Source: HyVt-443 sp964544655 (lineage in GTDB: Bacteria; Pseudomonadota; Gammaproteobacteria; Chromatiales; Chromatiaceae). Taken from it: DNA of 47,334 bases. Shown here piece by piece: positions 7,658 to 16,938 of the stretch. The stretch is taken from positions 1-47,334 of the forward strand of contig CAZJCM010000027.1 in assembly GCA_964544655.1 (NCBI GenBank), written 5' to 3'. Position 1 is the first letter of the stretch. The number at the start of each line of letters is the position of its first letter. The position numbers and the translations under genes were made by a program. The notes under the pieces were generated by a model. It was not told the origin of the DNA. It saw only the letters and a program-made list of their open reading frames with translations, and did not search any database.

Positions 7658-10648
7658 ATGAATACGAGACCTCATGTTGTGGCAGCTGGGCTGCGAACAC
7701 CTCTCTACCTGACACTGCTGTTTGCCGTTGTCACCGGTCTCTGGTTTCTGGGGGGTGACGGGGTGATCGAGCGACTGTTTCCAGATGCCTTCCCCACAGC
7801 ATGGCGTGAAATCTGGAAAGATTCCCTGCACCTCCTGTTCAGCACCATCTTCGTCTATCTGCTGCTCCGGCATGAGAGGCTGCTCTCCCGGCAGCATCTC
7901 CTGGCATTGCAGGAGAGTCAGGATCACTACCGCCAGTTCTACGAGCAGGCCCCCACTGCATACCAGTCGCTGGACCAGGATGGCGCTATCCGCGAGGTCA
8001 ACGAAAAGTGGGAGCAACTCACCGGCTACTCGCGGAGCGAGGTCATTGGCCACCCCATGCGGGAGCTGGTGGCACCGGAGGCCAGGCGGTGCTTCGACGA
8101 GGAATTTGCCCGCTTTGTCAAAGGCGAGGAGATTCACGCCGGCGAGATTACCCTGCTGCGCAAGGACGGCAGCCCCCTGGTCGTCGCCGTGGAGAGCCGC
8201 ATCTGCCGGACGCCCCATGCCAACCAATGCAGTGATTTCTGTGCCAACACCTACTGCGCCTTGTTCGACATCACCACCCAGCGACACACCGAGATGACGT
8301 TGAAGGCGAATGAAGCCCGACTCGCCTATGCCCTCGACAACGCCAATGACGGGGTCTGGGACTGGCAGATAACCACCGATGAGATCTATTTCAGCCCCCG
8401 TTGGCAGACCATGCTCGGCTTCGCACCCGGCGAGCTTCCCCAGCACAAACACAGCTGGTCAGAGCGCATCCACCCGGACGACCGCCCGCTGGTGGAGGCG
8501 GCGCTGGAGGCCCATTTCAGAGGGCGCACCCCGGAATACGCCCTGGACCACCGTATGCGCACCAAGGACGGAAAATGGAAATGGATCCTGACCCGGGGTC
8601 GGGTTGTCGAGCGCGACACCGACGGCCGCCCACTGCGTATGATCGGCACCCACGTGGATATCGACCGACGCAAGAGCCTGGAGCAGCGGCTGGCCGCATC
8701 GGAACAGCGCTACCGGCTCACCGCCGAGGCAGGCAGAGTCGCTGCCTGGGAGCTCTGGCTGGAGACCGGCTGGCTGCAGGCGGATGACACACTGTACGAT
8801 CTGCTGGGCTACCAGCGGGACGAGGTGGCGCCAAACTGGGAAGAGTGGATCAAACTGGCATTGCCGGAAAGCCGCCGCCTGATCAAAAGAGAGATCATCA
8901 GGCTGCAGCGGGGCGGGCATGAACATCTCACCATGGAGCTGCAGGTCCGGCACAAGACGGGCCGGGTGGTGTGGCTGCACTGCAACGGCCGGCTTACCCA
9001 GGAAGGAAACGGGGAGGTGAAACGGGTACTTGGCATCTGTATCGACATCACCCAAAGCAAGCTGGCGGAGCAGGCGCTGCGGGAGGAGCACCGGCGGGCC
9101 GAACGCTACCTCGAAGTGGCCGAGGTGATCCTGGTCGGACTGGACCGGAATGGCAGGATCGAACTGCTCAACCGCAAGGGATATGAGGTCCTCGGCTACG
9201 ACCCCGGCTCTCTGGACGGCCTGAACTGGTTCGATACCACCATCCCTGAAGACAGTACGATGCAGGTGAAGAAGGTGTTCGACGAGCTGATGCGCGGTGA
9301 GGTGGAGCCGCACGCCTATGTCGAGAACGAGGTCCTTACCCGGGACGGTGGCAGACGCCTGATCGCCTGGCGCAATGCCCTGATCATCGATGATGACGGG
9401 AAGATCAACGGCAGCTTCAGTTCCGGCACCGACATCACCGATCTGCGCCAGGCCGACAAGGAACGGGAACGGCTGCGCCGGGAACTGGCCCAGGCCCAGA
9501 AGATGGAAGCGGTGGGACGTCTGACCGGTGGCATCGCCCACGACTTCAACAACATCCTGGCCAGCGTGCTGGGCTATACCGGGCTGGCCCTGGAGCGCTT
9601 CGGCGACCAGTCTCCACCGAAGATGGTCGACTACCTGCAGGAGGTCAAGATCGCAGGAGAACGGGCCAGGGACCTGATAGCACAGCTGCTGCGCTTCAGC
9701 CGGGAGGGCGGAGGCACACCACGGCATCTGAACCTGGCCCCTCTCGTGAAGGAGGTGGTGAAGATGCTGGAGGCCCCGATGACCACCGGCATCCGTATCG
9801 ACACCGACCTGGATCCGGATACGCCACCGGTATTGATCGACCCGGTGCAGGCCCATCAGGTGCTGGTCAACCTCTGCATCAACGCCCGTGACGCCATGGA
9901 CGGACGGGGCCTGATCCGGGTCCGCCTGCGCAGGCTTGACAGCGTGCAGGGGGAATGCGCCGGCTGCCATCGGGCCCTGGAAGGGAGCTGGGTGGAGCTG
10001 GCGGTCATCGACCAGGGGAAGGGAATCGAGCCGGAGGAGCTGGGGCGGATATTCGACCCCTTCTACACCACCAAGGAGCCTGACCAGGGATCCGGTATCG
10101 GCCTGGCAGTGACCCGTGGCATCCTGGAACAGCATGGCGGCCACATTCTGGTCGATTCGACGCCGGGAGCAGGCAGCAGCTTCCGCATGCTGTTCCCCAT
10201 CCCTGAGCAGCCAGAGACGGACGAAGCAGTCATCGATCCCGCATCCTCATGGGCAGAAGGAACTGCACCTGAAAGACTCTCCGGAGAGCTGCTGGTGGTG
10301 GACGATGAGCATTCGCTGATCGGCTACCTGAAGGATCTGCTGCAGGAGCATGGCTGCCACGTCACCGCCGTGGACAGCGCCCGGGAAGCACTGCAGCAGT
10401 TCAAACAGGCACCGGAGCACTTCGACCTCGTCATCAGCGACCAGATCATGCCCGACATGACCGGTGCGGAGCTGGCCGAAAAACTGTTGGCCCTGCGACC
10501 CGGGCTGCCGGTGATCATCTACTCGGGCTATAGCGAAACCCTGGATGAACAGCAGGCCCGTGAGATAGGAATCAGCCGCTTTCTGCGCAAGCCGGTGGAA
10601 CCCGAGATCCTGTTGCGGGTGGTGGCGGAATTACTCTCTGAGCAATGA
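7658..10648 (+). CDS. Multi-PAS hybrid sensor histidine kinase with C-terminal receiver
   Basis: Starting at ATG 7658, 4 bases after the previous stop, the gene encodes 996 residues; the open frame extends upstream but overlaps the preceding gene. Two membrane helices lie near 14-31 and 55-71. Four PAS/PAC repeats follow (about 85-215, 220-345, 345-470 and 475-600). Then come HisKA with H628 in GGIAHDFNNIL, HATPase_c (NLCINARDAM, DQGKGIEPEE, GSGIGLAVTRGILEQHGG) and a receiver with D928 in ISDQIMPDM. The HDFNN H-box is typical of hybrid kinases with PAS sensors. It probably supplies phosphate to the receiver domains of the two preceding genes. No ligand can be assigned. It ends 21 bases from the convergent chemoreceptor gene. 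Confidence 0.93.
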   Translation: MNTRPHVVAAGLRTPLYLTLLFAVVTGLWFLGGDGVIERLFPDAFPTAWREIWKDSLHLLFSTIFVYLLLRHERLLSRQHLLALQESQDHYRQFYEQAPTAYQSLDQDGAIREVNEKWEQLTGYSRSEVIGHPMRELVAPEARRCFDEEFARFVKGEEIHAGEITLLRKDGSPLVVAVESRICRTPHANQCSDFCANTYCALFDITTQRHTEMTLKANEARLAYALDNANDGVWDWQITTDEIYFSPRWQTMLGFAPGELPQHKHSWSERIHPDDRPLVEAALEAHFRGRTPEYALDHRMRTKDGKWKWILTRGRVVERDTDGRPLRMIGTHVDIDRRKSLEQRLAASEQRYRLTAEAGRVAAWELWLETGWLQADDTLYDLLGYQRDEVAPNWEEWIKLALPESRRLIKREIIRLQRGGHEHLTMELQVRHKTGRVVWLHCNGRLTQEGNGEVKRVLGICIDITQSKLAEQALREEHRRAERYLEVAEVILVGLDRNGRIELLNRKGYEVLGYDPGSLDGLNWFDTTIPEDSTMQVKKVFDELMRGEVEPHAYVENEVLTRDGGRRLIAWRNALIIDDDGKINGSFSSGTDITDLRQADKERERLRRELAQAQKMEAVGRLTGGIAHDFNNILASVLGYTGLALERFGDQSPPKMVDYLQEVKIAGERARDLIAQLLRFSREGGGTPRHLNLAPLVKEVVKMLEAPMTTGIRIDTDLDPDTPPVLIDPVQAHQVLVNLCINARDAMDGRGLIRVRLRRLDSVQGECAGCHRALEGSWVELAVIDQGKGIEPEELGRIFDPFYTTKEPDQGSGIGLAVTRGILEQHGGHILVDSTPGAGSSFRMLFPIPEQPETDEAVIDPASSWAEGTAPERLSGELLVVDDEHSLIGYLKDLLQEHGCHVTAVDSAREALQQFKQAPEHFDLVISDQIMPDMTGAELAEKLLALRPGLPVIIYSGYSETLDEQQAREIGISRFLRKPVEPEILLRVVAELLSEQ

Positions 10649-10669
10649 GTAAAGAGTGACGGGAGGCTG

Positions 10670-12622
10670 TCATGCCGTCGCACTACGGCGTTCGATCGAC
10701 TCCAGCAGATTTACGATGCGGTGTGACAGGGACTCGATCCTGGCGTATTCGGCCTCCGCCTCATCGGGCCGGCCGGCTTCGCGCAGTTCAATAACCCGCT
10801 TGACCGTGTGGTGCAGTTCGGCATGAGGCGCATCGAGTTCCTGCATCTCGGCCAGCTGACCGTAGTTTTCCAGACCCTCGCCATAATACCACTTGCCGAG
10901 CACGCAATCGTGATGCGAGACAGCCTGGGCAGTGGTGAGACTGCCCTCGCCATCGAGGAAGCTTCGCAGGCGTCCTTTCCAGGCCAGGTGAGCGGTCTTG
11001 GCAGCGGAGAGATCGACACCGCGAACAGCCGTCTTGAAGCCTTCAGCGAGGGCGCGCAGGCGTTCCATCTGTTCGCTGATCTCACTGTTGAGGGCCACCG
11101 TGGTGCGCATCGCCTCAGTGGTACGTTTGGAGCTTTCCGCCACATTGTGGATACGTGTCTCGGTCTCTGCGGTGATGCGGCTCTGTTGATCGGCGGCCTG
11201 CGCACTGGTGCGGCTCATGCCGGCGATCTCACCCACCCCGCTGATGATCTCCTCCAGAGTACCGAAGGTGGCCTGGGTGTTGGAAACGCTCAGACGACTG
11301 TGTTCGGTGCTCTCCTGCATTGCATCTGCGGCGCGGCTGGCCTCGCCCTGCAGCTGCTCGATGATCTGCCGGATCTCTACCGTGGATTGCTGGGTGCGCT
11401 GGGCGAGCTTGCGTACCTCGTCGGCCACGACGGCAAAACCGCGGCCCTTGTCACCGGCGCGTGCGGCCTCTATGGCTGCGTTGAGGGCAAGCAGATTGGT
11501 CTGTTCAGCGATGCCCCGGATGACGTCGATCACCTGACCGGCGGCCTGGGAGTCGGATACCAGGCGAGCCATGGACCCGGCCGCTCCCTCCATGAGCTGC
11601 GCCAGTGACTCGATGCCTTTCGATGTCTCGAGCACCAGGCGGCGGCCATCTTCGGCCTTGCTGTCCACCTCGGAGGCCACTGCGGCAGTGCGGGTGATGT
11701 CGCGGGTCACCTCTTCCATGCTGTTGACCATGCCCTGCATGATGGCGACGACGGCTTCCTGGTCGGCGCTCTGCCGTTCCACATCCCGGCTGGCCGCTTC
11801 CAGGGCGCTGCGACCGCGATCCACGGCGGTGATCACTTCGGCCGCCGCATGCATCACCCCGGAGACGATCTTTTCCACATGTCCCACCATGTCGTTGTAG
11901 GCGGTGAACATGCGCCCCACCTCATTCTCACGATTCACCACCTTCAGTTTATGGGAGAAGTCTCCTTGGGCGACGCGCTCCAGGTCTTTTCGGAGGGTAT
12001 CGAACTGCTGCAGCAGAACGGTCCAGCCAAACATGCGCCCGAGAATCACGATGGCAAGCACCCCCAGGCTCATCACGAGAGCAATGACCTGCTGCCGGCG
12101 GGTCACGTCATTGGCCTCCGCCTCCATCATCCCCACCGCCTGGTTCATGCTGTTCAGAATCCGTGGAGAGGCCTCAGCGATGTCTTCGAGCCCGGGGCGA
12201 GACGGCTGCGCAAGGTAATTCAGCAAGCTGGCCTTGTAGGCCGTCCACTGGCGCCATACCCGCTCTAGTTGGGCACGGATGGCAGGACTCTCGACCGCCT
12301 TTACATGGCGCTGGGAGTCACCCTCCAAGAGGCGGTGGTGAGCCTGTTCGAACTCTTTCACGGTGGCTTCGACCCGGGTCCGCGGCAGGATGCCTTGGGC
12401 CGCGAGCAGGGTCTCCTTGGCCATGCGCTGGGTAAGCATGCGTTGGCGGCCGGCGAGGTTGATGCCGCTCGCGCTGTCACCCAGGGAGAGGAACAGACTG
12501 GCGGAGGTCGCCAGGGTGAAGAGTACGATGAGGCCGAAGGAGAACAGATACTGGGCGTCTATGCTCTTGAGACCGATGATCTCGAAGCCCCGTTGGATCC
12601 GGTAGGCAATGATTTGTCTCAT
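10670..12622 (-). CDS. Methyl-accepting chemotaxis protein, PilJ-type sensor and CZB domain
   Basis: The 650-residue chemoreceptor has a first membrane helix near 24-46, then a PilJ/NIT-like periplasmic helical domain carrying INLAGRQRMLTQRM (54-67), a second helix near 179-202, HAMP at 203-255 and a long signalling hairpin. The hairpin tip EQTNLLALNAAIEAARAG binds CheA/CheW. The last 110 residues form a CZB domain, with His in AHLAW, the HDCVLGKWYYG motif and a later HAELH, the His/Cys set known to bind zinc in E. coli DgcZ and Helicobacter TlpD. It follows the c-haem-motif GGDEF-EAL gene by 26 bases on the same strand, so the two are probably co-transcribed, linking chemotaxis to c-di-GMP. 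CZB domains are reported to sense zinc or hypochlorous acid; the ligand here is inferred. Confidence 0.94.
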   Translation of the reverse strand: MRQIIAYRIQRGFEIIGLKSIDAQYLFSFGLIVLFTLATSASLFLSLGDSASGINLAGRQRMLTQRMAKETLLAAQGILPRTRVEATVKEFEQAHHRLLEGDSQRHVKAVESPAIRAQLERVWRQWTAYKASLLNYLAQPSRPGLEDIAEASPRILNSMNQAVGMMEAEANDVTRRQQVIALVMSLGVLAIVILGRMFGWTVLLQQFDTLRKDLERVAQGDFSHKLKVVNRENEVGRMFTAYNDMVGHVEKIVSGVMHAAAEVITAVDRGRSALEAASRDVERQSADQEAVVAIMQGMVNSMEEVTRDITRTAAVASEVDSKAEDGRRLVLETSKGIESLAQLMEGAAGSMARLVSDSQAAGQVIDVIRGIAEQTNLLALNAAIEAARAGDKGRGFAVVADEVRKLAQRTQQSTVEIRQIIEQLQGEASRAADAMQESTEHSRLSVSNTQATFGTLEEIISGVGEIAGMSRTSAQAADQQSRITAETETRIHNVAESSKRTTEAMRTTVALNSEISEQMERLRALAEGFKTAVRGVDLSAAKTAHLAWKGRLRSFLDGEGSLTTAQAVSHHDCVLGKWYYGEGLENYGQLAEMQELDAPHAELHHTVKRVIELREAGRPDEAEAEYARIESLSHRIVNLLESIERRSATA

Positions 12623-12648
12623 AAGCTGATAGACTCCCGGCTGACTGG

Positions 12649-15225
12649 TTATGTTTTCTGGAAGAGATCCAGGTCTGAGTGGACTTGCTGCAGCTTCGGC
12701 GCCGGTCGCCCCAGGTGGTATCCCTGCACCAGATCGATCCCCGCCCGTCGCACCTCCGCCATGATCTCGGCACTCTCGACGTACTCCGCAATGGTGTGAA
12801 TCCCCAGGTCGGCTGCCAGGCTGGCGATACTGTGGACGAGCGCCGCGTCCCTGGGATCCTGCAACATATTGACCACGAACTCACCTTCGATCTTGATGAA
12901 GTCGACCGGGAAGCGGCGTATATAGTGGAACGAGGAGAAACCGGAACCAAAGTCGTCGATGGCGAAGCGAAAGCCCTCCCCGGTCAGGTGCCGGACGAAC
13001 CGGTCCAGCATCCCGATGTTCTTCACCGTATCCCGCTCGGTCAGTTCGAAGACGATGTGCTCCGGCGCCAGCCGATAACGTTTGACCAACTCACCAATGC
13101 TGCTGAAGAAATCATCCAGCGCCAGCGCCTTGGGCGAGAGATTGACGAACAGAAGTCCTTGATAGTCCATGGCGGCTGCCTGGGCAAAGGCCTTCTCCAT
13201 AACCTGGTTGTCCATCTTCCGGATCAGCCCCTGGCGCTCCACGATATGGATGAACTGGGTGGCGCTCATGACGCCCTGCTCCCGGGTGGGAATACGCGCC
13301 AGCACCTCGTAGGCGCAGATAGCACCGTCCCGGCTGTACCCGATCGGCTGAAACCAGGGTTCCACCAGGCCTTCATCTACAGATTTGCGCACCCAGGCGT
13401 TCTTCTCTGCAAGATCCTGCAGGTTGGCCAGTGCCGCCGCATCACTGGGCAGCACCAGACGGTTCTTCCCTTCACCCTTGGCCTGATACATCATGTTATC
13501 GGCGAACATGAACAGATCCTTCCCATTGTCGGCATGCTCGGGGAAGGTGGCGATACCGATGGAGACGGTACAGCGGGCCTTGGCGCCGTCACCAGCATCC
13601 AGGGAAAAGGCCTCGACCTGCCGGCGGATCCGTTCGGCGGCATTCTGGGGTGGTTCATCCTCGATCTCGGGCAGCAGCGCGACAAACTCATCTCCGCCGT
13701 AGCGCGCGAGGATATCGCCCTGACGCAGACTTTGATGGAACAGATCGGCCAGTTCCTGCAGAAAGCGGTCACCCAACGTGTGGCCAAAGCTGTCATTGAT
13801 CGCCTTGAAGTCATCCAGGTCGATCACCAGGAGGGCAAAACTGTGGCCGTGACGGCTGGCGCGGCTCACCTCGTAGCCCAGCATCTCCCAGAAGACCCGC
13901 TGGTTGTAGAGATTGGTCAGCGGATCGCGGGTGGCGTAATACTCCAGGTCCTGGGTGTAGCGGGAGATCGCCTTCACCGAGCCGACCACATTGAGCAGGG
14001 TGGAGAGGATCCCCTCCACCACCAGATGGCGGGTGGTGTCCTCGCCGAAGGGGGCGTGCAGGCCGATGCCGACGATACCGCCGATCTTGGGGCTCTCCAG
14101 CAGCAGGGACTTGCGCTGCATCTGGAGCTTATCCGGATCCAGTTCCATCACCTCACCGCCGCGCGTTGCCACATGGTGCTCGATCTTATCCAGCTCACTG
14201 CCGCCAATGACCTGATCTTGCCCCAGCACCTGGATAATGTTGTGCTCCATCAACTGACGGCTCGCCTCACTCGGCGGACGGTGCCAGAATACTTCGAGTT
14301 TGACCAAGTCGCCCTTACTGCGGAAGACCGAGAACAGGGAGTAGGCGGGGATGAAACGGTTGATCTCCAGCAACAAGGTGGCGACACTCTCGCGCCAATC
14401 GCGAATCACTTCAGAGGTCAGCACGAACCCCTCGAGCAGCCGAATCTCGAACTCCAGCAGACCCTTGTCCACCGCGACACTGCGCAGGCGGTTGGTAAGT
14501 TGGTCCACTTCGCCCAGCACCAGGTCCAGCTCCTTCAGTCCGGTGCGTGCCCGACCGGTAGAGATGGTGGCCAGATCGGAAACCCGGTGTACCGCATGGA
14601 TGTCTTCCCGCAGCCGCCTGACACCCCGTTCCACCCGGCGGCTGATCAAGAATGCCACCAAAAGCGCTACCAGAGGGGGCAGTGGAAGTATCCAAAAGAG
14701 AACCGACATGAAGCGCTGCCGGGCCTGTTCCAGTAGTGGCCGCAGATTCTGACGCACCTCGATCACCCCCAGCACCCGCCCAACCGTGGCATTGGTATGG
14801 CATTTCAGGCATTTTTCGGTGGCCTTCAGGGGGTAGAGATAGCGGATGCCATCGCCATCGGGCAGTTCCTGGGGCCGCCCTGTGGCCAGGCTGTCGCGCA
14901 GTGGCTGGTCCATGGCGGGCTGCCCGATGGGGCCGAACAGCGACTCCACCAATGGGCCACGGTAGATCTGTAGCTGGTAGCGGCTGTCACGCATCCCCTC
15001 ATTGGTGTGCGCCATGAACTGCTCCAGTTCCTGGCGTGACCAGCCACGGGACATCACCTGATACATGGCGTTGAAGGTCTGCCGGGCCAGCAGCTCGGAG
15101 ATCCGGGCCGCATCCTCCCTGGTGGTGACGCTGTAGACCCTGGCAACCGCCAGGTAGATCGTGACCGCCAGCAACACTGCCACCAGGGCGGCGGCCAGAA
15201 CCAGCAGGGAGCGGATGCTTCTCAT
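12649..15225 (-). CDS. Membrane GGDEF-EAL protein with CxxCH (haem c-like, DUF3365/Tll0287-type) sensor
   Basis: The 858-residue protein has membrane helices near 6-28 and 173-193 enclosing a periplasmic domain that contains C139-L-K-C142-H143, the covalent haem c attachment motif, in the style of Tll0287/DUF3365 sensors. A linker and a GAF-like region (about 255-430) lead to GGDEF (510-514) with an intact inhibitory site (RQGD five residues before) and an EAL domain whose signature reads EVL at 640-642. The remaining EAL residues (VNLSP, ELTERD, DDFGSGFSSF, IKIEGEF, AEYVE) are kept, so phosphodiesterase activity is plausible. The likely input is redox state, oxygen or NO at the haem. It is first in an operon with the chemoreceptor. 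Haem attachment needs the Ccm system, not seen here. Confidence 0.92.
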   Translation of the reverse strand: MRSIRSLLVLAAALVAVLLAVTIYLAVARVYSVTTREDAARISELLARQTFNAMYQVMSRGWSRQELEQFMAHTNEGMRDSRYQLQIYRGPLVESLFGPIGQPAMDQPLRDSLATGRPQELPDGDGIRYLYPLKATEKCLKCHTNATVGRVLGVIEVRQNLRPLLEQARQRFMSVLFWILPLPPLVALLVAFLISRRVERGVRRLREDIHAVHRVSDLATISTGRARTGLKELDLVLGEVDQLTNRLRSVAVDKGLLEFEIRLLEGFVLTSEVIRDWRESVATLLLEINRFIPAYSLFSVFRSKGDLVKLEVFWHRPPSEASRQLMEHNIIQVLGQDQVIGGSELDKIEHHVATRGGEVMELDPDKLQMQRKSLLLESPKIGGIVGIGLHAPFGEDTTRHLVVEGILSTLLNVVGSVKAISRYTQDLEYYATRDPLTNLYNQRVFWEMLGYEVSRASRHGHSFALLVIDLDDFKAINDSFGHTLGDRFLQELADLFHQSLRQGDILARYGGDEFVALLPEIEDEPPQNAAERIRRQVEAFSLDAGDGAKARCTVSIGIATFPEHADNGKDLFMFADNMMYQAKGEGKNRLVLPSDAAALANLQDLAEKNAWVRKSVDEGLVEPWFQPIGYSRDGAICAYEVLARIPTREQGVMSATQFIHIVERQGLIRKMDNQVMEKAFAQAAAMDYQGLLFVNLSPKALALDDFFSSIGELVKRYRLAPEHIVFELTERDTVKNIGMLDRFVRHLTGEGFRFAIDDFGSGFSSFHYIRRFPVDFIKIEGEFVVNMLQDPRDAALVHSIASLAADLGIHTIAEYVESAEIMAEVRRAGIDLVQGYHLGRPAPKLQQVHSDLDLFQKT

Positions 15226-15508
15226 AACGGTCTATTCTTTTAGGTATAACTCAATTGCCAATGATCAAAGCACCTTGGCGTGGGGGGCCACTACCAGGAA
15301 CGGCTTGGAATAGTGAATCTAACGGCAGACGCTTTATTACCTTTAAGCAGTCGAGAGCCGGCAGCACGTTTCCCTCACGTCGTAATCCAACGGAGCAGTG
15401 TCGGGTTACGATGTGCTGCGGGAGCGGTATCTACCGATCTACGGTTATCGCTACGTACTCCCATGCTCCGACAGGCTGCCGATAGGGATATAGGCTGAAC
15501 AGTCACAT
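15226..15508. repeat. Intergenic region with REP-like palindrome
   Basis: No gene is visible. At 15361-15419 a nested inverted repeat occurs: GCAGCAC (15361-15367) with GTGCTGC (15413-15419), and CACGTCGTAATCC (15376-15388) with GGGTTACGATGTG (15403-15415; 11 of 13 bases complementary). The motif TCGGGTTACG is common in REP-type intergenic repeats of proteobacteria. The region separates the HD-GYP gene from the next operon, so it may act in transcript termination or stability. Confidence 0.5.
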
Positions 15509-16543
15509 CTACTGAAACAGCAGCACGAACCTGCTGAACAACTCCCGGTCGAAGTGATGCGACATCTGCTGCTGCATCAGCTTCAGGGCGTCGAAGGGTG
15601 TCATCGCCTTCTTGTAGGAGCGCTCGGCGGTCAGGGCATCGAACACATCGGCAATACCGCAAATCTTCCCGTAGATATGTATCTCATCACCCTTCAGGCG
15701 CTTCGGATAGCCGCCGCCATCGGCAAATTCATGGTGCTGCATCACGATATAGCGGCACTCCTCGGAGAGTGCCCCCGCCTCTTCCAGCATCTTGTAACCC
15801 TGGTACGGGTGGGTACGCATCCGCTGCATCTCCCGATCCGTCAGCCGGCCCGGTTTGTTGATGATGGCGGAATCGACCTTGACCTTGCCCAGGTCATGCA
15901 GAAAGAATCCCGCCCCCAGTTCGTGCAGGTCGTGGGCATCGGATCGTCTGAACAGGGCCTTGGCCAACATGATCGCCGTCACCCCCACATTGACCGAGTG
16001 GGTATAGGTGTAGAAGTCGTGGGATGTGATACGCAGCAGGTTCGTTGACGTCTGATCATCGGAGAGGATCAGATCGGTAATGGCACTCACCGCCCGCTTG
16101 GAGGTGAGAATATTCTCGCGGCTGGGATGCGCCACCAGTTGCTCCATCATCTGCATGGAGTGGTGATATACCGCATCTGCCTTCTCCTCCGGTGTCAGCT
16201 TCTTATCCTCGATGGCGGCGGTCAGTGCCTCCACCTTCAGCTGCTCCGGGTCCCATCCATCGGGTGGCGTCTGGGTCTTCGGGTCCACTACCTTCCCGTC
16301 ATGGCTCATGTGCCCCAGCTCTTCCATGGTAGGCTCTGCTTCCATAGCTTCTGCAGGCACGGGCACCGTACTTCGCACAGGATCGACCATGACCGCCGTG
16401 ATACCACTCTCGACGATCTTCCGGATCTGATCCTGAGACTTGATAGCGAAGCGGTTGCGCAGGAAGGGGTGCCGGGTCCAGGATCGCGGCAACAGGATAT
16501 ACATGCCGACGCGGAGCTGATCCGTCCTTATCTTCTGTAACAT
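15509..16543 (-). CDS. HD-GYP domain cyclic-di-GMP phosphodiesterase with DUF3391 N terminus
   Basis: The 344-residue protein begins with a DUF3391 segment (DQLRVGMYILLPRSWTRHPF; about 1-130), the usual N-terminal partner of one HD-GYP family. The catalytic domain spans 150-335 with HDLGK at 216-220, the conserved His of YIVMQHHEFADGGGYP, and the GYP signature. HD-GYP enzymes use a two- or three-iron centre to hydrolyse c-di-GMP to pGpG and GMP. All visible metal ligands are intact. It lies 29 bases after a rubredoxin gene on the same strand, so the pair are probably co-transcribed. That is suggestive because HD-GYP di-iron centres can be redox sensitive; a functional link is inference. Confidence 0.94.
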   Translation of the reverse strand: MLQKIRTDQLRVGMYILLPRSWTRHPFLRNRFAIKSQDQIRKIVESGITAVMVDPVRSTVPVPAEAMEAEPTMEELGHMSHDGKVVDPKTQTPPDGWDPEQLKVEALTAAIEDKKLTPEEKADAVYHHSMQMMEQLVAHPSRENILTSKRAVSAITDLILSDDQTSTNLLRITSHDFYTYTHSVNVGVTAIMLAKALFRRSDAHDLHELGAGFFLHDLGKVKVDSAIINKPGRLTDREMQRMRTHPYQGYKMLEEAGALSEECRYIVMQHHEFADGGGYPKRLKGDEIHIYGKICGIADVFDALTAERSYKKAMTPFDALKLMQQQMSHHFDRELFSRFVLLFQ

Positions 16544-16572
16544 ATCATTTTTCTCTGACAGCCTTAGGTTCC

Positions 16573-16755
16573 TTAGCTCGTTTCGGCTGCCCCGCTCAGA
16601 TTTGGGTTAAATACCTCTTTGTTGGCGCCGCAGTCGGGGCAGACCCAGTCGTCAGGTATCTGATCGAACGGTGTGCCCGGCGGAATCCCCTCCTCCGGCA
16701 GCCCCAGCTCTTCATCGTATGACCATCCACATATCTCACACTCAAAACGATTCAT
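16573..16755 (-). CDS. Rubredoxin
   Basis: This 60-residue protein has the two rubredoxin knuckles C6-E-I-C9-G and C39-P-D-C42-G around a single Fe(Cys)4 site, and the aromatic core residues W11, Y13 and W37. Length and spacing are those of a classical one-site rubredoxin, with a short C-terminal extension rich in small residues. It is a cytosolic one-electron carrier. A CAGGGAG ribosome site precedes the ATG. It sits between a large GGDEF-EAL gene and an HD-GYP gene with only 29 bases to the latter. It is the only non-signalling gene of the island. Its partner is unknown; feeding electrons to the neighbouring di-iron HD-GYP enzyme is a speculative possibility. Confidence 0.95.
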   Translation of the reverse strand: MNRFECEICGWSYDEELGLPEEGIPPGTPFDQIPDDWVCPDCGANKEVFNPNLSGAAETS

Positions 16756-16773
16756 CTCGACTCCCTGTAGTTT

Positions 16774-16905
16774 TCATCGAGGCCAGAACAGCCTGACCTC
16801 TCCTTCGATCACTTCGGCATTGCGCTTACCCATTTCCAGGGAGGTCACATGGGCCTTATTCGGCCTTATTCTGGCGCAAACGGTACCCTTCTCGGACGCT
16901 GCCAT
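16774..16905 (-). CDS. Possible small ORF or gene remnant (43 aa)
   Basis: Between the large GGDEF-EAL gene and rubredoxin, an ATG at 16905 opens 43 codons ending at TGA 16774-16776, with a C terminus IEGEVRLFWPR. It is in the same frame as the upstream gene: after that gene's TGA (16939-16941) the frame stays open for 54 codons. I recognise no family. It could be a genuine microprotein, a former C-terminal extension cut off by a stop mutation, or chance. No good ribosome site is evident. Confidence 0.2.
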   Translation of the reverse strand: MAASEKGTVCARIRPNKAHVTSLEMGKRNAEVIEGEVRLFWPR

Positions 16906-16938
16906 GCCAAGCGTTGAAGAGCCACACCACCCGTGGCA

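Noticed and set aside
8459..10144. Minus-strand open frame of 561 codons opposite the hybrid kinase
   Set aside because: The plus strand shows PAS, HisKA, HATPase and receiver motifs; the antisense frame is a shadow.
12679..14736. Plus-strand open frame of 685 codons opposite the haem-motif GGDEF-EAL gene
   Set aside because: Its protein has no recognisable domain, while the minus strand reads clear GGDEF and EAL motifs; it is a GC-driven antisense shadow.
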